Shown here: positions 6,070 through 13,831 of the stretch, one piece after another | Numbering within the stretch: the first letter of the stretch is position 1 | Layout: each line of letters starts with the position of its first letter | NCBI GenBank assembly: GCA_047459075.1 | Contig: VSCH01000062.1 | Coordinates: forward strand, 1-17,011 | Direction of reading: 5' to 3' | Source of the DNA: ZC4RG19 sp017577565 | GTDB taxonomy: Bacteria > Actinomycetota > Acidimicrobiia > Acidimicrobiales > VFJN01 | Length of the DNA stretch: 17,011 nucleotides | Program-made: the position numbers and the translations under genes | Notes under the pieces: generated by a model | Seen by the model: only the letters and a program-made list of their open reading frames with translations | What the model was told of the DNA's origin: nothing | The model's database searches: none

Positions 6070-8241
6070 ATGCTTCGACGGTGGGGCCACTTCGCAGCCA
6101 CCCACCACTGGTGGGTGATCGGCACCTGGGTGGTGCTCGTGCCGGCCCTGTGGGTGCTGGGGCTCGCCGTCGGCGGCGAGCCGGACAACACCTTCACCCT
6201 GCCGGGCTCGCCGTCGCAGGACGCCCAGGACCGGCTGGAGGCCGACTTCCCCGCGGCCGCCGGGGCCAGCGCGACGGTCGTCTACCACAGCCGGACCGGC
6301 GCCGACCTCACGACCGACACCTCGGTCCAGCAGGAGATCGAGGCCAGCCTGGCCGACATCTCCGGCCTCGACGGCGTCGCCTCGGTGACCGGGCCGTTCC
6401 GCAACGACGACCTGTTCTCGGAGGACGGCAGCACCGCACTGGCCAACGTCGTCTGGACCGACCCGCCCGACGAGCTGCCGAACAACGGGGTCGACGCCTT
6501 CGAGGACCTCGACGCCTCGGTGGCGCAGCACCGCAGCGACGACCTCCAGATCGAGCTCGGCGGCACGCTGCCGGGCGCCCAGCCCACCGACGTCGAGCCC
6601 GCGCTCGTCGTCTACGGCCTCGTCGCCGCCCTCGTCATCCTCGCCGTCGCCCTGGCCACCTGGTGGTCGTTCGCCTGGCCGGTCGTCGGGGCGCTGGCCG
6701 GCGTCGGCCTCGGCGTCTCGCTCGTGCGGTTCCTCGAGCTGGCCGTCGACGTGCCCACCATCTCCGAGACCGCGGCGGTGATGATCGGCCTCGGCGTCGG
6801 CATCGACTACGGGCTGTTCGTCGTCGGCCGGGCCAAGGACCACGTCGAGGCCGGCGAGGCCCCCGTCGCCGCCGCCGGGCGCGCCCTCGACACCGTGGGG
6901 CGGGCGGTGCTCACCGCGGGCGCCACCGTCGTCGTGGCGCTCGGCGCGCTGCTCGTCTTCGACGTCCCCGCGGTGACCGCCATGGCCTACGCGGTCGTCG
7001 TGGTCGTCACCGCGGTCGTGCTCGCCGCGCTCACGCTGCAGCCGGCGATCATCGGCGCGGTCGGGCCCCGCCTGGCCCGGGGCCGGGTGCCCTGGTCCCA
7101 CCGCGCCGACCCCGCCCGCCGGAGGCCCATGCGCCGTTGGGCCGACCTCGTCACCCGGGTGGCGCCGGTCGCGCTGGCCGGGGCGCTGGTCGTGCTGCTC
7201 GTGCTGGCCATCCCGGTGTTCCGGGGCGACCTGCGGCTCGGCCCGCTGGACAACTCCCTCTACCCGACCGACTCGACGCAGTACCGGGCGTGGGAGCTGC
7301 AGTCCGAGGCGTTCGGCCCCGGCTCGACCGACCCGTTCCTCGTCGTCGTGGAGATCCCCTCCGGTGACAGCTCGGCCCAGGGCCAGGTGACGACGCTGGT
7401 CCAGGACGTCGCCAAGGCCGACGGGGTGGCCACCGTGACGCCGCCCCAGGTCAACTCGGACGGGAGCGTCGCCGCCTTCGAGGTGATCCCCACCACCGAC
7501 GCCCAGGCGGAGGAGACCGCCGAGCTCGTCGACCGGTTGCGGGACGACACCATCCCGAACGCCGTCCAGGGCACCGGCCTCACCGCCGAGGTCGCCGGGC
7601 GCAACGCCATCTTCGTCGACCTCGACGACCGCATCGGCGACCGGCTGCCGACCTTCATCGGCCTCGTGATCCTCGTCGCCCTCGTGATCCTCGGCGCCGT
7701 CTTCCGGTCCCTCGCCATCCCGATCAAGGCGGCGGTGTTCGACGTCGTGACGATCCTCGCCACCTACGGCGTGCTCGTCGCGTTCCTCACCTTCGGCTGG
7801 GGCCGCAGCTGGGTCGGCATCCCCCAGGACCTGCCGGTGCTGTCGCTGCTCGCGCCTGTGTTCTTCGCCGTCCTCTTCGGGCTGAGCAACGACTACGAGG
7901 TCTACCTCGTGTCCCGCATGCACGAGGAGCGCGAGGGCGGCGCCGACCCCGCCGAGGCGGTGCGGCGGGGCCTGGGCGGCGGCGGCCGGATCGTCGTGGC
8001 CGCCGCGCTGATCATGGTCTTCGTCTTCGTCTCGTACGTGTTCCAGCCGGGCGCGGCCATCAAGCAGTTCGGGTTCGGGATGGCGGCCGCGATCGTGCTG
8101 GACGCGTTCGTCACCCGGATGATCGCGCTGCCGGCCGCCATGCGGCTCGGCGGCGACGCGATGTGGTGGCCGGGCCGGCGTGCGGGCGCCGCCCCGGCCG
8201 CCCGCCCGACCGCGACGCCCCGACCGGACGCCGCGGGCTGA
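6070..8241 (+). CDS. MMPL-family RND transporter
   Basis: A 723-residue inner-membrane protein of the MMPL branch of RND exporters, driven by the proton gradient. The usual duplicated layout is visible: one helix near residues 15-36, a large outer domain (about 40-175), five helices (about 176-330), a seventh helix (about 360-384), a second outer domain (about 385-525), then five more helices to about 695. Both halves carry the family Asp-Tyr proton-relay pair: GIDYGLF (Asp246-Tyr247) and SNDYEVYLVSR (Asp608-Tyr609). I chose the ATG at 6070 because AGAGGGGG precedes it and the hydrophobic segment follows directly; an in-frame GTG at 6040 lies inside the promoter palindrome. MMPL proteins typically export lipids, glycolipids or drugs, but nothing here identifies the cargo. 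The dehydrogenase gene begins 13 nt after the stop, so the three genes are probably one operon. Confidence 0.9.
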   Translation: MLRRWGHFAATHHWWVIGTWVVLVPALWVLGLAVGGEPDNTFTLPGSPSQDAQDRLEADFPAAAGASATVVYHSRTGADLTTDTSVQQEIEASLADISGLDGVASVTGPFRNDDLFSEDGSTALANVVWTDPPDELPNNGVDAFEDLDASVAQHRSDDLQIELGGTLPGAQPTDVEPALVVYGLVAALVILAVALATWWSFAWPVVGALAGVGLGVSLVRFLELAVDVPTISETAAVMIGLGVGIDYGLFVVGRAKDHVEAGEAPVAAAGRALDTVGRAVLTAGATVVVALGALLVFDVPAVTAMAYAVVVVVTAVVLAALTLQPAIIGAVGPRLARGRVPWSHRADPARRRPMRRWADLVTRVAPVALAGALVVLLVLAIPVFRGDLRLGPLDNSLYPTDSTQYRAWELQSEAFGPGSTDPFLVVVEIPSGDSSAQGQVTTLVQDVAKADGVATVTPPQVNSDGSVAAFEVIPTTDAQAEETAELVDRLRDDTIPNAVQGTGLTAEVAGRNAIFVDLDDRIGDRLPTFIGLVILVALVILGAVFRSLAIPIKAAVFDVVTILATYGVLVAFLTFGWGRSWVGIPQDLPVLSLLAPVFFAVLFGLSNDYEVYLVSRMHEEREGGADPAEAVRRGLGGGGRIVVAAALIMVFVFVSYVFQPGAAIKQFGFGMAAAIVLDAFVTRMIALPAAMRLGGDAMWWPGRRAGAAPAARPTATPRPDAAG

Positions 8242-8254
8242 GAGGAGGCACGCG

Positions 8255-9676
8255 ATGGTGCGGACAGCGCCGCAGGACACCGAGCCGGCCACCGGGCGGG
8301 CCGACGCCCTCGTCGTCTTCGGGATCACCGGCGACCTGGCCCGGGTCATGACGTTCCGCTCGCTCTACCGGCTCGAGCAGCGGGGCCTGCTCGACTGCCC
8401 GATCCTCGGCGTGGCCGTCGAGGACTGGACCGACGACGACCTCCGCCAGCACGCCCGGGCGGCGATCGAGGCGACCGGCGAGCCGGTCGAGCCCCACGTC
8501 TGGGACCGGCTCGCCGCCCGCCTCTCCTACGTGGCCGGCGACGTCGCCGACGCCGGCACCTACCGCCGGGTCGCCGCCGCGCTGTCGGACGCGTCGCTGC
8601 CGGTCTTCTACCTGGAGATCCCGCCGGCGCTGTTCGCCACCGTCGTCGCCGGCCTCGCCGGGGCGGACCTGACCCACCGGGCCCGCGTCGTCGTCGAGAA
8701 GCCCTTCGGCCACGACCTCGCCTCGTCCCGGGCCCTCGCCGAGGAGATGCACCGCTACGTCGACGAGTCGCAGATCCTCCGCATCGACCACTTCCTCGGG
8801 AAGATGGGCCTGGAGGAGCTCCTCTACCTCCGGTTCGCCAACACGCTGCTCCAGCCGGTGTGGAACCGCACGGCGATCGAGAGCGTGCAGATCACGATGG
8901 CCGAGGCCTTCGGGGTCGAGGACCGCGGCCACTTCTACGACCCCGTCGGCGCCCTGCGGGACGTCGTCGTCAACCACCTCCTGCAGGTCGTGTCGGCCAC
9001 GGCCATGGAGGCCCCCGCCGGCGCCGACCCCGCCGCCATCGAGGCCGCCCAGCTGGCGCTCTTCCGCTCGGTCCTCGACGCCGACCCGGGGCACTACGTC
9101 CGGGGCCAGTACGACGGCTACCGGGAGACCGCCGGCGTCGCCCGCGACTCGACGACGGAGACCTTCGCGGCGCTGCGCCTCGAGATCGAGAACTGGCGGT
9201 GGTCGGGGGTCCCGTTCTTCATCCGCACCGGCAAGCACCTGCCCGTCACCCAGACCGAGGTCCGGCTGGTCTTCGAGCGCCCGCCCCGCCTGCGGCTGGG
9301 GCTGGCCGGCGAGCACGGCCCCGAGCCCGACCAGCTCGTCGTCCGGCTCGACCCGTCGACCGGCATCCGGCTCGTCCTCGACGCCCGCCGGGCCGAGAGC
9401 CGCGCCCCGGAGGAGATCACCCTCGACATGACCTTCGCCGAGGAGGGCGGCGAGGGCCCGACACCCTACGAGGTCCTGCTGGAGGCCGCGCTCGCCGGCC
9501 GCACGGTCCGCTTCACCGGCCAGGCCGTCGTCGAGGAGTCCTGGCGCATCGTGCAGCCCCTCCTCGACGCCCCGCCGCCCGTGCACCCCTACCCCAAGGG
9601 CACCTGGGGACCGCCGGTCAGCGACGCCGTGCTGGCCGGGCACGGCCGCTGGCACGAGCCCTGGAGCACGCCGTGA
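8255..9676 (+). CDS. zwf: Glucose-6-phosphate dehydrogenase, Zwf1-like variant
   Basis: A 473-residue enzyme of the first oxidative pentose-phosphate step (glucose 6-phosphate to 6-phosphogluconolactone). The ATG at 8255 follows AGGAGG at 8243-8248; the open frame upstream belongs to the end of the MMPL gene. Motifs are GITGDLA (nucleotide fold), VVEKPFGHDL, RIDHFLGK with substrate-binding His179, NHLLQV with the catalytic base His241, and FFIRTGKHLP. From memory it resembles Mycobacterium tuberculosis Rv1121 more than Rv1447c. Two positions differ from classical enzymes. The lysines after GDLA are replaced (ARVM), and the arginine that grips the 2'-phosphate of NADP in Leuconostoc (Arg46 in TARQ) is Val55 followed by Glu56. 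That suggests preference for NAD, as inference. No opcA, tal, tkt or gnd is in the window. It overlaps the GH15 gene by 4 nt. Confidence 0.93.
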   Translation: MVRTAPQDTEPATGRADALVVFGITGDLARVMTFRSLYRLEQRGLLDCPILGVAVEDWTDDDLRQHARAAIEATGEPVEPHVWDRLAARLSYVAGDVADAGTYRRVAAALSDASLPVFYLEIPPALFATVVAGLAGADLTHRARVVVEKPFGHDLASSRALAEEMHRYVDESQILRIDHFLGKMGLEELLYLRFANTLLQPVWNRTAIESVQITMAEAFGVEDRGHFYDPVGALRDVVVNHLLQVVSATAMEAPAGADPAAIEAAQLALFRSVLDADPGHYVRGQYDGYRETAGVARDSTTETFAALRLEIENWRWSGVPFFIRTGKHLPVTQTEVRLVFERPPRLRLGLAGEHGPEPDQLVVRLDPSTGIRLVLDARRAESRAPEEITLDMTFAEEGGEGPTPYEVLLEAALAGRTVRFTGQAVVEESWRIVQPLLDAPPPVHPYPKGTWGPPVSDAVLAGHGRWHEPWSTP

Positions 9677-11556
9677 CCGCGCCGCCCAGCACGTCGATGC
9701 CGTCGCCGTTCCCGCCCATCGAGGACTACGCCTTCCTGTCCGACTGCCACACGGGGGCGCTGATCGCCCCCGACGGGGCCGTCGGCTGGCTGTGCGTGCC
9801 CCGCTTCGACTCGCCGAGCGTCTTCGGCAGCCTGCTCGACCGCCAGGCGGGCGACTTCCGCTTCGGCCCCTTCGGCGTCAACGCCCCCACCAGCCGGGCC
9901 TACGAGCCGGGCACCAACATCCTCACGACGACCTGGAACACCTCGACCGGCTGGCTCGTCGTGCGCGACGCGCTGACGATGGGCCCGCGCGCGGGTGACG
10001 ACCCGGTGACCCCCCACACCCGGCCGCCGGCCGACGACGACGCCGACCACGTCCTCGTGCGCACCGCGGAGTGCATCGACGGCCAGGTCGAGGTCGAGCT
10101 CGTCTGCGAGCCCGTCTTCGACTACGGCCGGGAGGGCGCGACCTGGGCCCTGGTCGGCGACGACCGGCACGAGGCCCACGCGCAGGGCGCCGGCACGACG
10201 CTCTCCCTGCGCGCCGACCTGCCCCTCGGGGTGGAGGGCGGCCGCGTCCGGGCCCGCCACGTGCTGCGGGCCGGGGAGCGCGCCTTCTGCGCCCTGTCCT
10301 GGGACGCCGACCTGGCCGGCCCGGCGGACGTCGACGAGGCCGCCGCCCGGCTGGCGTCCACCACCCGGTTCTGGCGCGACTGGCTGCGCCGGGCGCGGGC
10401 CATCGACCACCCCTACCGGCAGGCGATCGAGCGCTCGGCGCTGACCATCAAGGGCCTGACCTACATGCCGACCGGCGCCACCGTGGCGGCGCTGACGACC
10501 TCGCTGCCCGAGGCGCCCGGCGGCGAGCGCAACTGGGACTACCGCTTCACCTGGATGCGCGACTCGACCTTCACGCTCCAGGCCCTCCACTACCTGGACC
10601 TCGACTGGGAGGCCGACGAGTTCGTCGAGTTCATCGGCGACCTCGAACCGGTGGACGACGGCGGGCTCCAGATCATGTACGGCATCGACGGCCGCCGCGA
10701 CCTCACGGAGACGACCCGCGACGACCTGTCCGGCTACGCGGGGGCGCGGCCGGTGCGGGTCGGGAACGACGCCTTCTCCCAGCGCCAGAACGACGTCTAC
10801 GGCGCCGTGCTCGACGCCATCCTGCTGCACACCCGCCGCAGCCGGCGCCTGCCCCGGGCCCTGTGGCCGGTCGTCCAGCGGCTGGCGAGCTGCGCGACGG
10901 CGGTCTGGCCGCAGCCCGACCAGGGCATCTGGGAGGCCCGCGGCGCCCCCCGCCACTACGTGTCGTCCAAGCTCATGTGCTGGGTGGCGCTCGACCGGGC
11001 GGCCAAGCTCGCCGCCCTGCGGGGCGACGCCGAGGCCGAGGCGACCTGGCAGGCCACGGCGGAGGAGATCCGGGCCGACGTGCTGGCCAAGGGGGTGAGC
11101 GACCGGGGCGTGCTGCGCCAGCACTACGACACCGACGCGCTCGACGCCTCGACGCTGCTGGCCGCCATCTTCGGCTTCCTCCCCGGCGACGACGAGCGCC
11201 TGCGGGCCACCGTCCTCGCTGTCGCCGACGAGCTGACCGACCGCGGCTACGTGCTGCGCTACCGGACCGACGAGACCGACGACGGGCTGACCGGCACCGA
11301 GGGCTCGTTCCTCATCTGCTCGTTCTGGCTCGTGTCGGCCCTGGCCATCGTCGGCGAGCTGGCCCGGGCCCGGGAGACGATGGACCGGCTGCTGCGGGTG
11401 GCCTCGCCCCTCGGCCTCTACGCCGAGGAGCTCGACCCCCGCACAGCCCACCACCTCGGCAACTTCCCCCAGGCGTTCTCGCACCTGGCGCTCATCGAGG
11501 CGGCCGCCCGGCTCATCCTGGCCGAGCGCCTCGACGAGATGGAGGTCGCCCTCTAG
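9673..11556 (+). CDS. Glycoside hydrolase family 15 (trehalase/glucoamylase-like)
   Basis: A 627-residue inverting alpha-glucosidase of the actinobacterial trehalase type, releasing glucose from trehalose or a glucan. The GTG start overlaps the zwf stop as GTGA, with GGAG at 9663-9666, so translation is coupled; the open frame upstream of it is only a shadow of zwf. Residues about 15-60 (PPIEDYAFLSDCHTGAL, then GWLCVPRFDSPSVF) form the N-terminal domain typical of mycobacterial GH15 trehalases. The (alpha/alpha)6 catalytic barrel has RNWDYRFTWMRDS (from about 286), GIWEARG with Glu421 as likely general acid, and YAEELDP with Glu585/Glu586 as likely general base, then HLGNFPQAFSH. No signal peptide is seen, so it acts in the cytoplasm. 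Next to a glucose-6-phosphate dehydrogenase it could feed glucose into oxidation, though no glucokinase is here. Trehalase and glucoamylase cannot be separated by sequence alone. Confidence 0.92.
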   Translation: MTAPPSTSMPSPFPPIEDYAFLSDCHTGALIAPDGAVGWLCVPRFDSPSVFGSLLDRQAGDFRFGPFGVNAPTSRAYEPGTNILTTTWNTSTGWLVVRDALTMGPRAGDDPVTPHTRPPADDDADHVLVRTAECIDGQVEVELVCEPVFDYGREGATWALVGDDRHEAHAQGAGTTLSLRADLPLGVEGGRVRARHVLRAGERAFCALSWDADLAGPADVDEAAARLASTTRFWRDWLRRARAIDHPYRQAIERSALTIKGLTYMPTGATVAALTTSLPEAPGGERNWDYRFTWMRDSTFTLQALHYLDLDWEADEFVEFIGDLEPVDDGGLQIMYGIDGRRDLTETTRDDLSGYAGARPVRVGNDAFSQRQNDVYGAVLDAILLHTRRSRRLPRALWPVVQRLASCATAVWPQPDQGIWEARGAPRHYVSSKLMCWVALDRAAKLAALRGDAEAEATWQATAEEIRADVLAKGVSDRGVLRQHYDTDALDASTLLAAIFGFLPGDDERLRATVLAVADELTDRGYVLRYRTDETDDGLTGTEGSFLICSFWLVSALAIVGELARARETMDRLLRVASPLGLYAEELDPRTAHHLGNFPQAFSHLALIEAAARLILAERLDEMEVAL

Positions 11557-11569
11557 CCGGGGCGACCCC

Positions 11570-11812
11570 CTACTGCTGGTAGCGCTCGACCACCTCGGGC
11601 GGCCGGACGCTCGCCGCGTCCGGGTCCTCGCCCGACGCCCGCCGGGCCCGGCGCTGCCGCAGCAGGTCCCAGCACTGGTCGAGCGCCACCTCGACCTCCC
11701 GCAGCCGCTCGGCGGCCGCCTCGTCGGGCCCGTTGGCGGCGAGCGTGCGCTCGAGCGAGTGCTCCTCCTCCACCAGCGCGCCGATCCGCCGGATGATGTC
11801 GTCGTCGTCCAT
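11570..11812 (-). CDS. DUF2630 family small protein
   Basis: An 80-residue acidic-start protein of a family found mainly in actinobacteria: MDDDDIIRRIGALVEEEHSL, then VALDQCWDLLRQRRARR and a GEDPDAASVRPPEVVERYQQ end. These segments match the family almost word for word. It is predicted to be helical, probably a coiled-coil hairpin; no function is known. The ATG is preceded by GAGAGGAG (within 11820-11829 on the plus strand) at about 7 nt. The GTG two codons earlier is too close to that site to be the start. Its stop is only 13 nt from the convergent GH15 stop. It follows the first LCP gene by 83 nt on the same strand and may be read from that transcript. Confidence 0.85.
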   Translation of the reverse strand: MDDDDIIRRIGALVEEEHSLERTLAANGPDEAAAERLREVEVALDQCWDLLRQRRARRASGEDPDAASVRPPEVVERYQQ

Positions 11813-11881
11813 GGCCACGCTCCTCTCTCGGGCCTGGCCGGCATCCTGCCGCCTCCGGCGCCCGGTCCCAACCACGCCCGG

Positions 11882-11895
11882 CCGGCGGGTGCCGG
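11882..11895 (-). terminator. Small GC hairpin directly after the first LCP stop
   Basis: On the minus strand CCGGC-ACCC-GCCGG begins at the base after the TGA (11898-11896). The stem is only 5 bp and lacks a U tract, so termination is uncertain and read-through into the DUF2630 gene is plausible. The rest of 11813-11895 shows only the DUF2630 ribosome site. Confidence 0.25.
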
Positions 11896-13785
11896 TCAGC
11901 AGCGCGCCCCCTCCGGTGGCTGGCCGATGATGAAGGGGTTCTCGGTCGTCGTGGTCGTCGGCGGCGGCGACGTCGTGGTGGTCGTCGTCTCGGGCGGGGC
12001 CGTCGTCTCCGGCGTCTCCGGCGTCTCGGGCGCCGGCGCCCCGGCGGGCGGCGGCATCTGGTCGATCGGGGTGGGGACCTCGTGGACGGTGGTGAAGTCG
12101 GCCCCCGCGATGACGACCACCTCGCCCGAGCCCAGCTCGGGGTTGACCTCGGTGGGGATGGCCGTCTCGCTGGTGATGTGCCGGGCGACGCGCTGGGCGA
12201 ACAGCTCCTGCCCCGGCGCGTGCTGGATGGTCGTGTGCGCGTAGAAGGTGTCGGCGTCGCCCGGCTGGCGCAGCGTGAAGCCGACCTGCTGCAGCGCGGC
12301 GCTGACGTCGGAGGCCAGGTTCTCCCGCTGCTGGGCGGGGTCGGCGACGGTGCCGTTCAGCACCTGCACCGTCACCCGTGACGGGCTGATCTCGCTCGGG
12401 TCGAGGCCCCGGAAGACGTTGAGGATGGGCTCGGCCTCGGCCTCGTCGAGCAGGAGGCGCCCCCGCTGGGTCGGGTGGTCGACGACCGGCAGCGGGTAGG
12501 TCTCGAGCTCGGCCGGGTCGAAGTCCTTGAAGCGCTCCCCCAGGTCGCGCAGGTCGCCGATGGTGAGGTTGGGGTCGAGCTTGACCGTGTCGACGCCGAT
12601 GTCGATGAGCTCGTGCAGGTAGAGCGGGTTGTCCTTGACCCGCGCCAGCACCTTGGACATCGCCCGCTGGATGAAGATCTGCTGGCGCTTCACCCGGTTG
12701 ACGTCCGACAGCGGGTCGTGCCGCCACTCGCCGTCGATGAGCACCTCGAGCTTGCGGGACCGCACGAACTCGAGGGCGTCCTCGCCGTTGAGGTTCACGC
12801 AGCCGAGCTGCTCGTTGTAGAAGCCCGACCCCTTGTCCCGGGCGGCCCGCTCCATGAACACCGGCACGCCGCCGACCGAGTCGACCACCCGCTGGAAGCT
12901 GTCGAAGTTGACCTCGACGAAGTGGTTGATCGTGACGCCGAAGTTCTGCTGCAGGGTGTCGATGAGGTTCTGCGGGCCCTTGTCGTCGGGCCGGTTGTAG
13001 ACCGCGTTGATCATCCCCTTCTCGCCGGTGTCGGCGACGGTGACGATCAGGTCGCGGGGGAACGAGGTGAGCGCCAGCCGGTCGGACTTGGGGTCGACCC
13101 GCAGCACCATGATCGTGTCGGTGTTGACGCCGTTGTGGCCCTCGCGGGTGTCGACGGCCACGATGAGGAAGTTCTCCGGCTCGCCGGGCGGCGCCTGCGG
13201 CAGCTCCACGTCCGCCCGCTCGATGCTGCCGTACTTGACGACCAGGTAGGTGCCGAGCGAGGCGCCGAGCAGGCACACGAGCACGATCGCCGTGCCCGCC
13301 GCCAGCACCAGGCGCTGCAGCCAGCTGCGGCGGCCCCGGCGGCCGTCGCCGCGCCCCCGGGCGCCGGCGCCCCGGGGCCGGGCGTGGCGGGGGCCGTCGG
13401 GCGGGCGGCCCCTCCGCTCGCCGGGCCCGCGCCCGGGCCGGCGGCTCGCCGGCGCCTCGCCGCGGCGGGTCGGCGACGCCCCCGGCGACGGGCCGCCCAC
13501 GTGGACCCGGCGGGGGTCCCGACCGGCCCGGGCGCCGGGCGCCGGGCCGTCGCGTGGCCCGGGGCGGAGCCGGGGGTCGCGCCGGGTGGGCCGGGCCTGG
13601 CCGGCGACGTCGGAGGCCCACGGGGCGGTCGCCCGGCGGCCCGACGGGGGGACGCGCCCGTTGGCCGTTCGCCCGCCGGGCCCGTCACCGCCGCGGGGCG
13701 CGGGCGCGGCCCACCGGGAGGGATCCCGGGGGCGTGGCGGGGCGGCGGCGTCCCAGCGAGTGTCGTCCCAGCGGTCGCCCGGCAT
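11896..13785 (-). CDS. LytR-CpsA-Psr (LCP) protein with LytR_C domain and long basic N-terminal tail
   Basis: A 629-residue membrane-anchored phosphotransferase likely to attach glycopolymer (arabinogalactan- or teichoic-like) from a lipid carrier to peptidoglycan. Residues 1-156 are an Arg/Pro/Gly-rich cytoplasmic tail, 157-183 the single membrane helix, and about 203-380 the LCP domain. Its catalytic arginine motifs are VDTRE (Arg214), NTDTI, SFPRDL (Arg244), VRSRK and NRVKRQQ. Residues about 470-565 form a LytR_C domain (VTVQVLNGT). The tail is Thr/Pro-rich (PETPETPETT, TTTTTT) and ends PEGARC. Outside the membrane the only cysteines are Cys329 and the terminal Cys629. The start fits a -10 box 9 nt upstream and no Shine-Dalgarno, so it is probably leaderless. 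It is a paralogue of the next gene upstream, 46 nt away. The tail's length is unusual; a downstream start is possible but less well supported. Confidence 0.93.
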   Translation of the reverse strand: MPGDRWDDTRWDAAAPPRPRDPSRWAAPAPRGGDGPGGRTANGRVPPSGRRATAPWASDVAGQARPTRRDPRLRPGPRDGPAPGARAGRDPRRVHVGGPSPGASPTRRGEAPASRRPGRGPGERRGRPPDGPRHARPRGAGARGRGDGRRGRRSWLQRLVLAAGTAIVLVCLLGASLGTYLVVKYGSIERADVELPQAPPGEPENFLIVAVDTREGHNGVNTDTIMVLRVDPKSDRLALTSFPRDLIVTVADTGEKGMINAVYNRPDDKGPQNLIDTLQQNFGVTINHFVEVNFDSFQRVVDSVGGVPVFMERAARDKGSGFYNEQLGCVNLNGEDALEFVRSRKLEVLIDGEWRHDPLSDVNRVKRQQIFIQRAMSKVLARVKDNPLYLHELIDIGVDTVKLDPNLTIGDLRDLGERFKDFDPAELETYPLPVVDHPTQRGRLLLDEAEAEPILNVFRGLDPSEISPSRVTVQVLNGTVADPAQQRENLASDVSAALQQVGFTLRQPGDADTFYAHTTIQHAPGQELFAQRVARHITSETAIPTEVNPELGSGEVVVIAGADFTTVHEVPTPIDQMPPPAGAPAPETPETPETTAPPETTTTTTSPPPTTTTTENPFIIGQPPEGARC

Positions 13786-13794
13786 GTCGGCGCC

Positions 13795-13800
13795 ACGCTA
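13795..13800 (-). promoter_or_regulatory. -10 box of the first LCP gene
   Basis: On the minus strand TAGCGT lies 9 nt before the ATG at 13785. With the usual 6-8 nt from -10 to start point, the leader would be about 0-3 nt. No Shine-Dalgarno lies at a workable distance (the nearest GGAG is about 19 nt upstream). Confidence 0.5.
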
Positions 13801-13802
13801 CT

Positions 13803-13817
13803 CCGGTCACCGACCGG
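13803..13817. other. Inverted repeat between the two LCP genes
   Basis: CCGGTC-ACC-GACCGG is a perfect 6-bp inverted repeat with a 3-nt centre. It lies 14 nt after the stop of the upstream LCP gene and 2 nt before the -10 of the downstream one. It could be a weak terminator for the former or an operator for the latter. Confidence 0.4.
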
Positions 13818-13831
13818 CACGGGCCTCGCGC

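Noticed and set aside
5578..8349. 923-codon minus-strand open frame
   Set aside because: Antisense to the MMPL gene; the predicted protein is rich in His/Asp/Gly/Arg as expected from the complement of GC-rich membrane-protein codons.
8860..9672. Upstream extension of the GH15 frame, suggesting a larger fusion protein
   Set aside because: This part is the out-of-frame shadow of zwf. The GTGA overlap with its own ribosome site and the family N-terminus at 9673 mark the true start.
12005..12031. Three 9-bp tandem repeats (GTCTCCGGC)
   Set aside because: They only encode the PET-type units in the Thr/Pro tail of the LCP protein; no separate DNA function is suggested.
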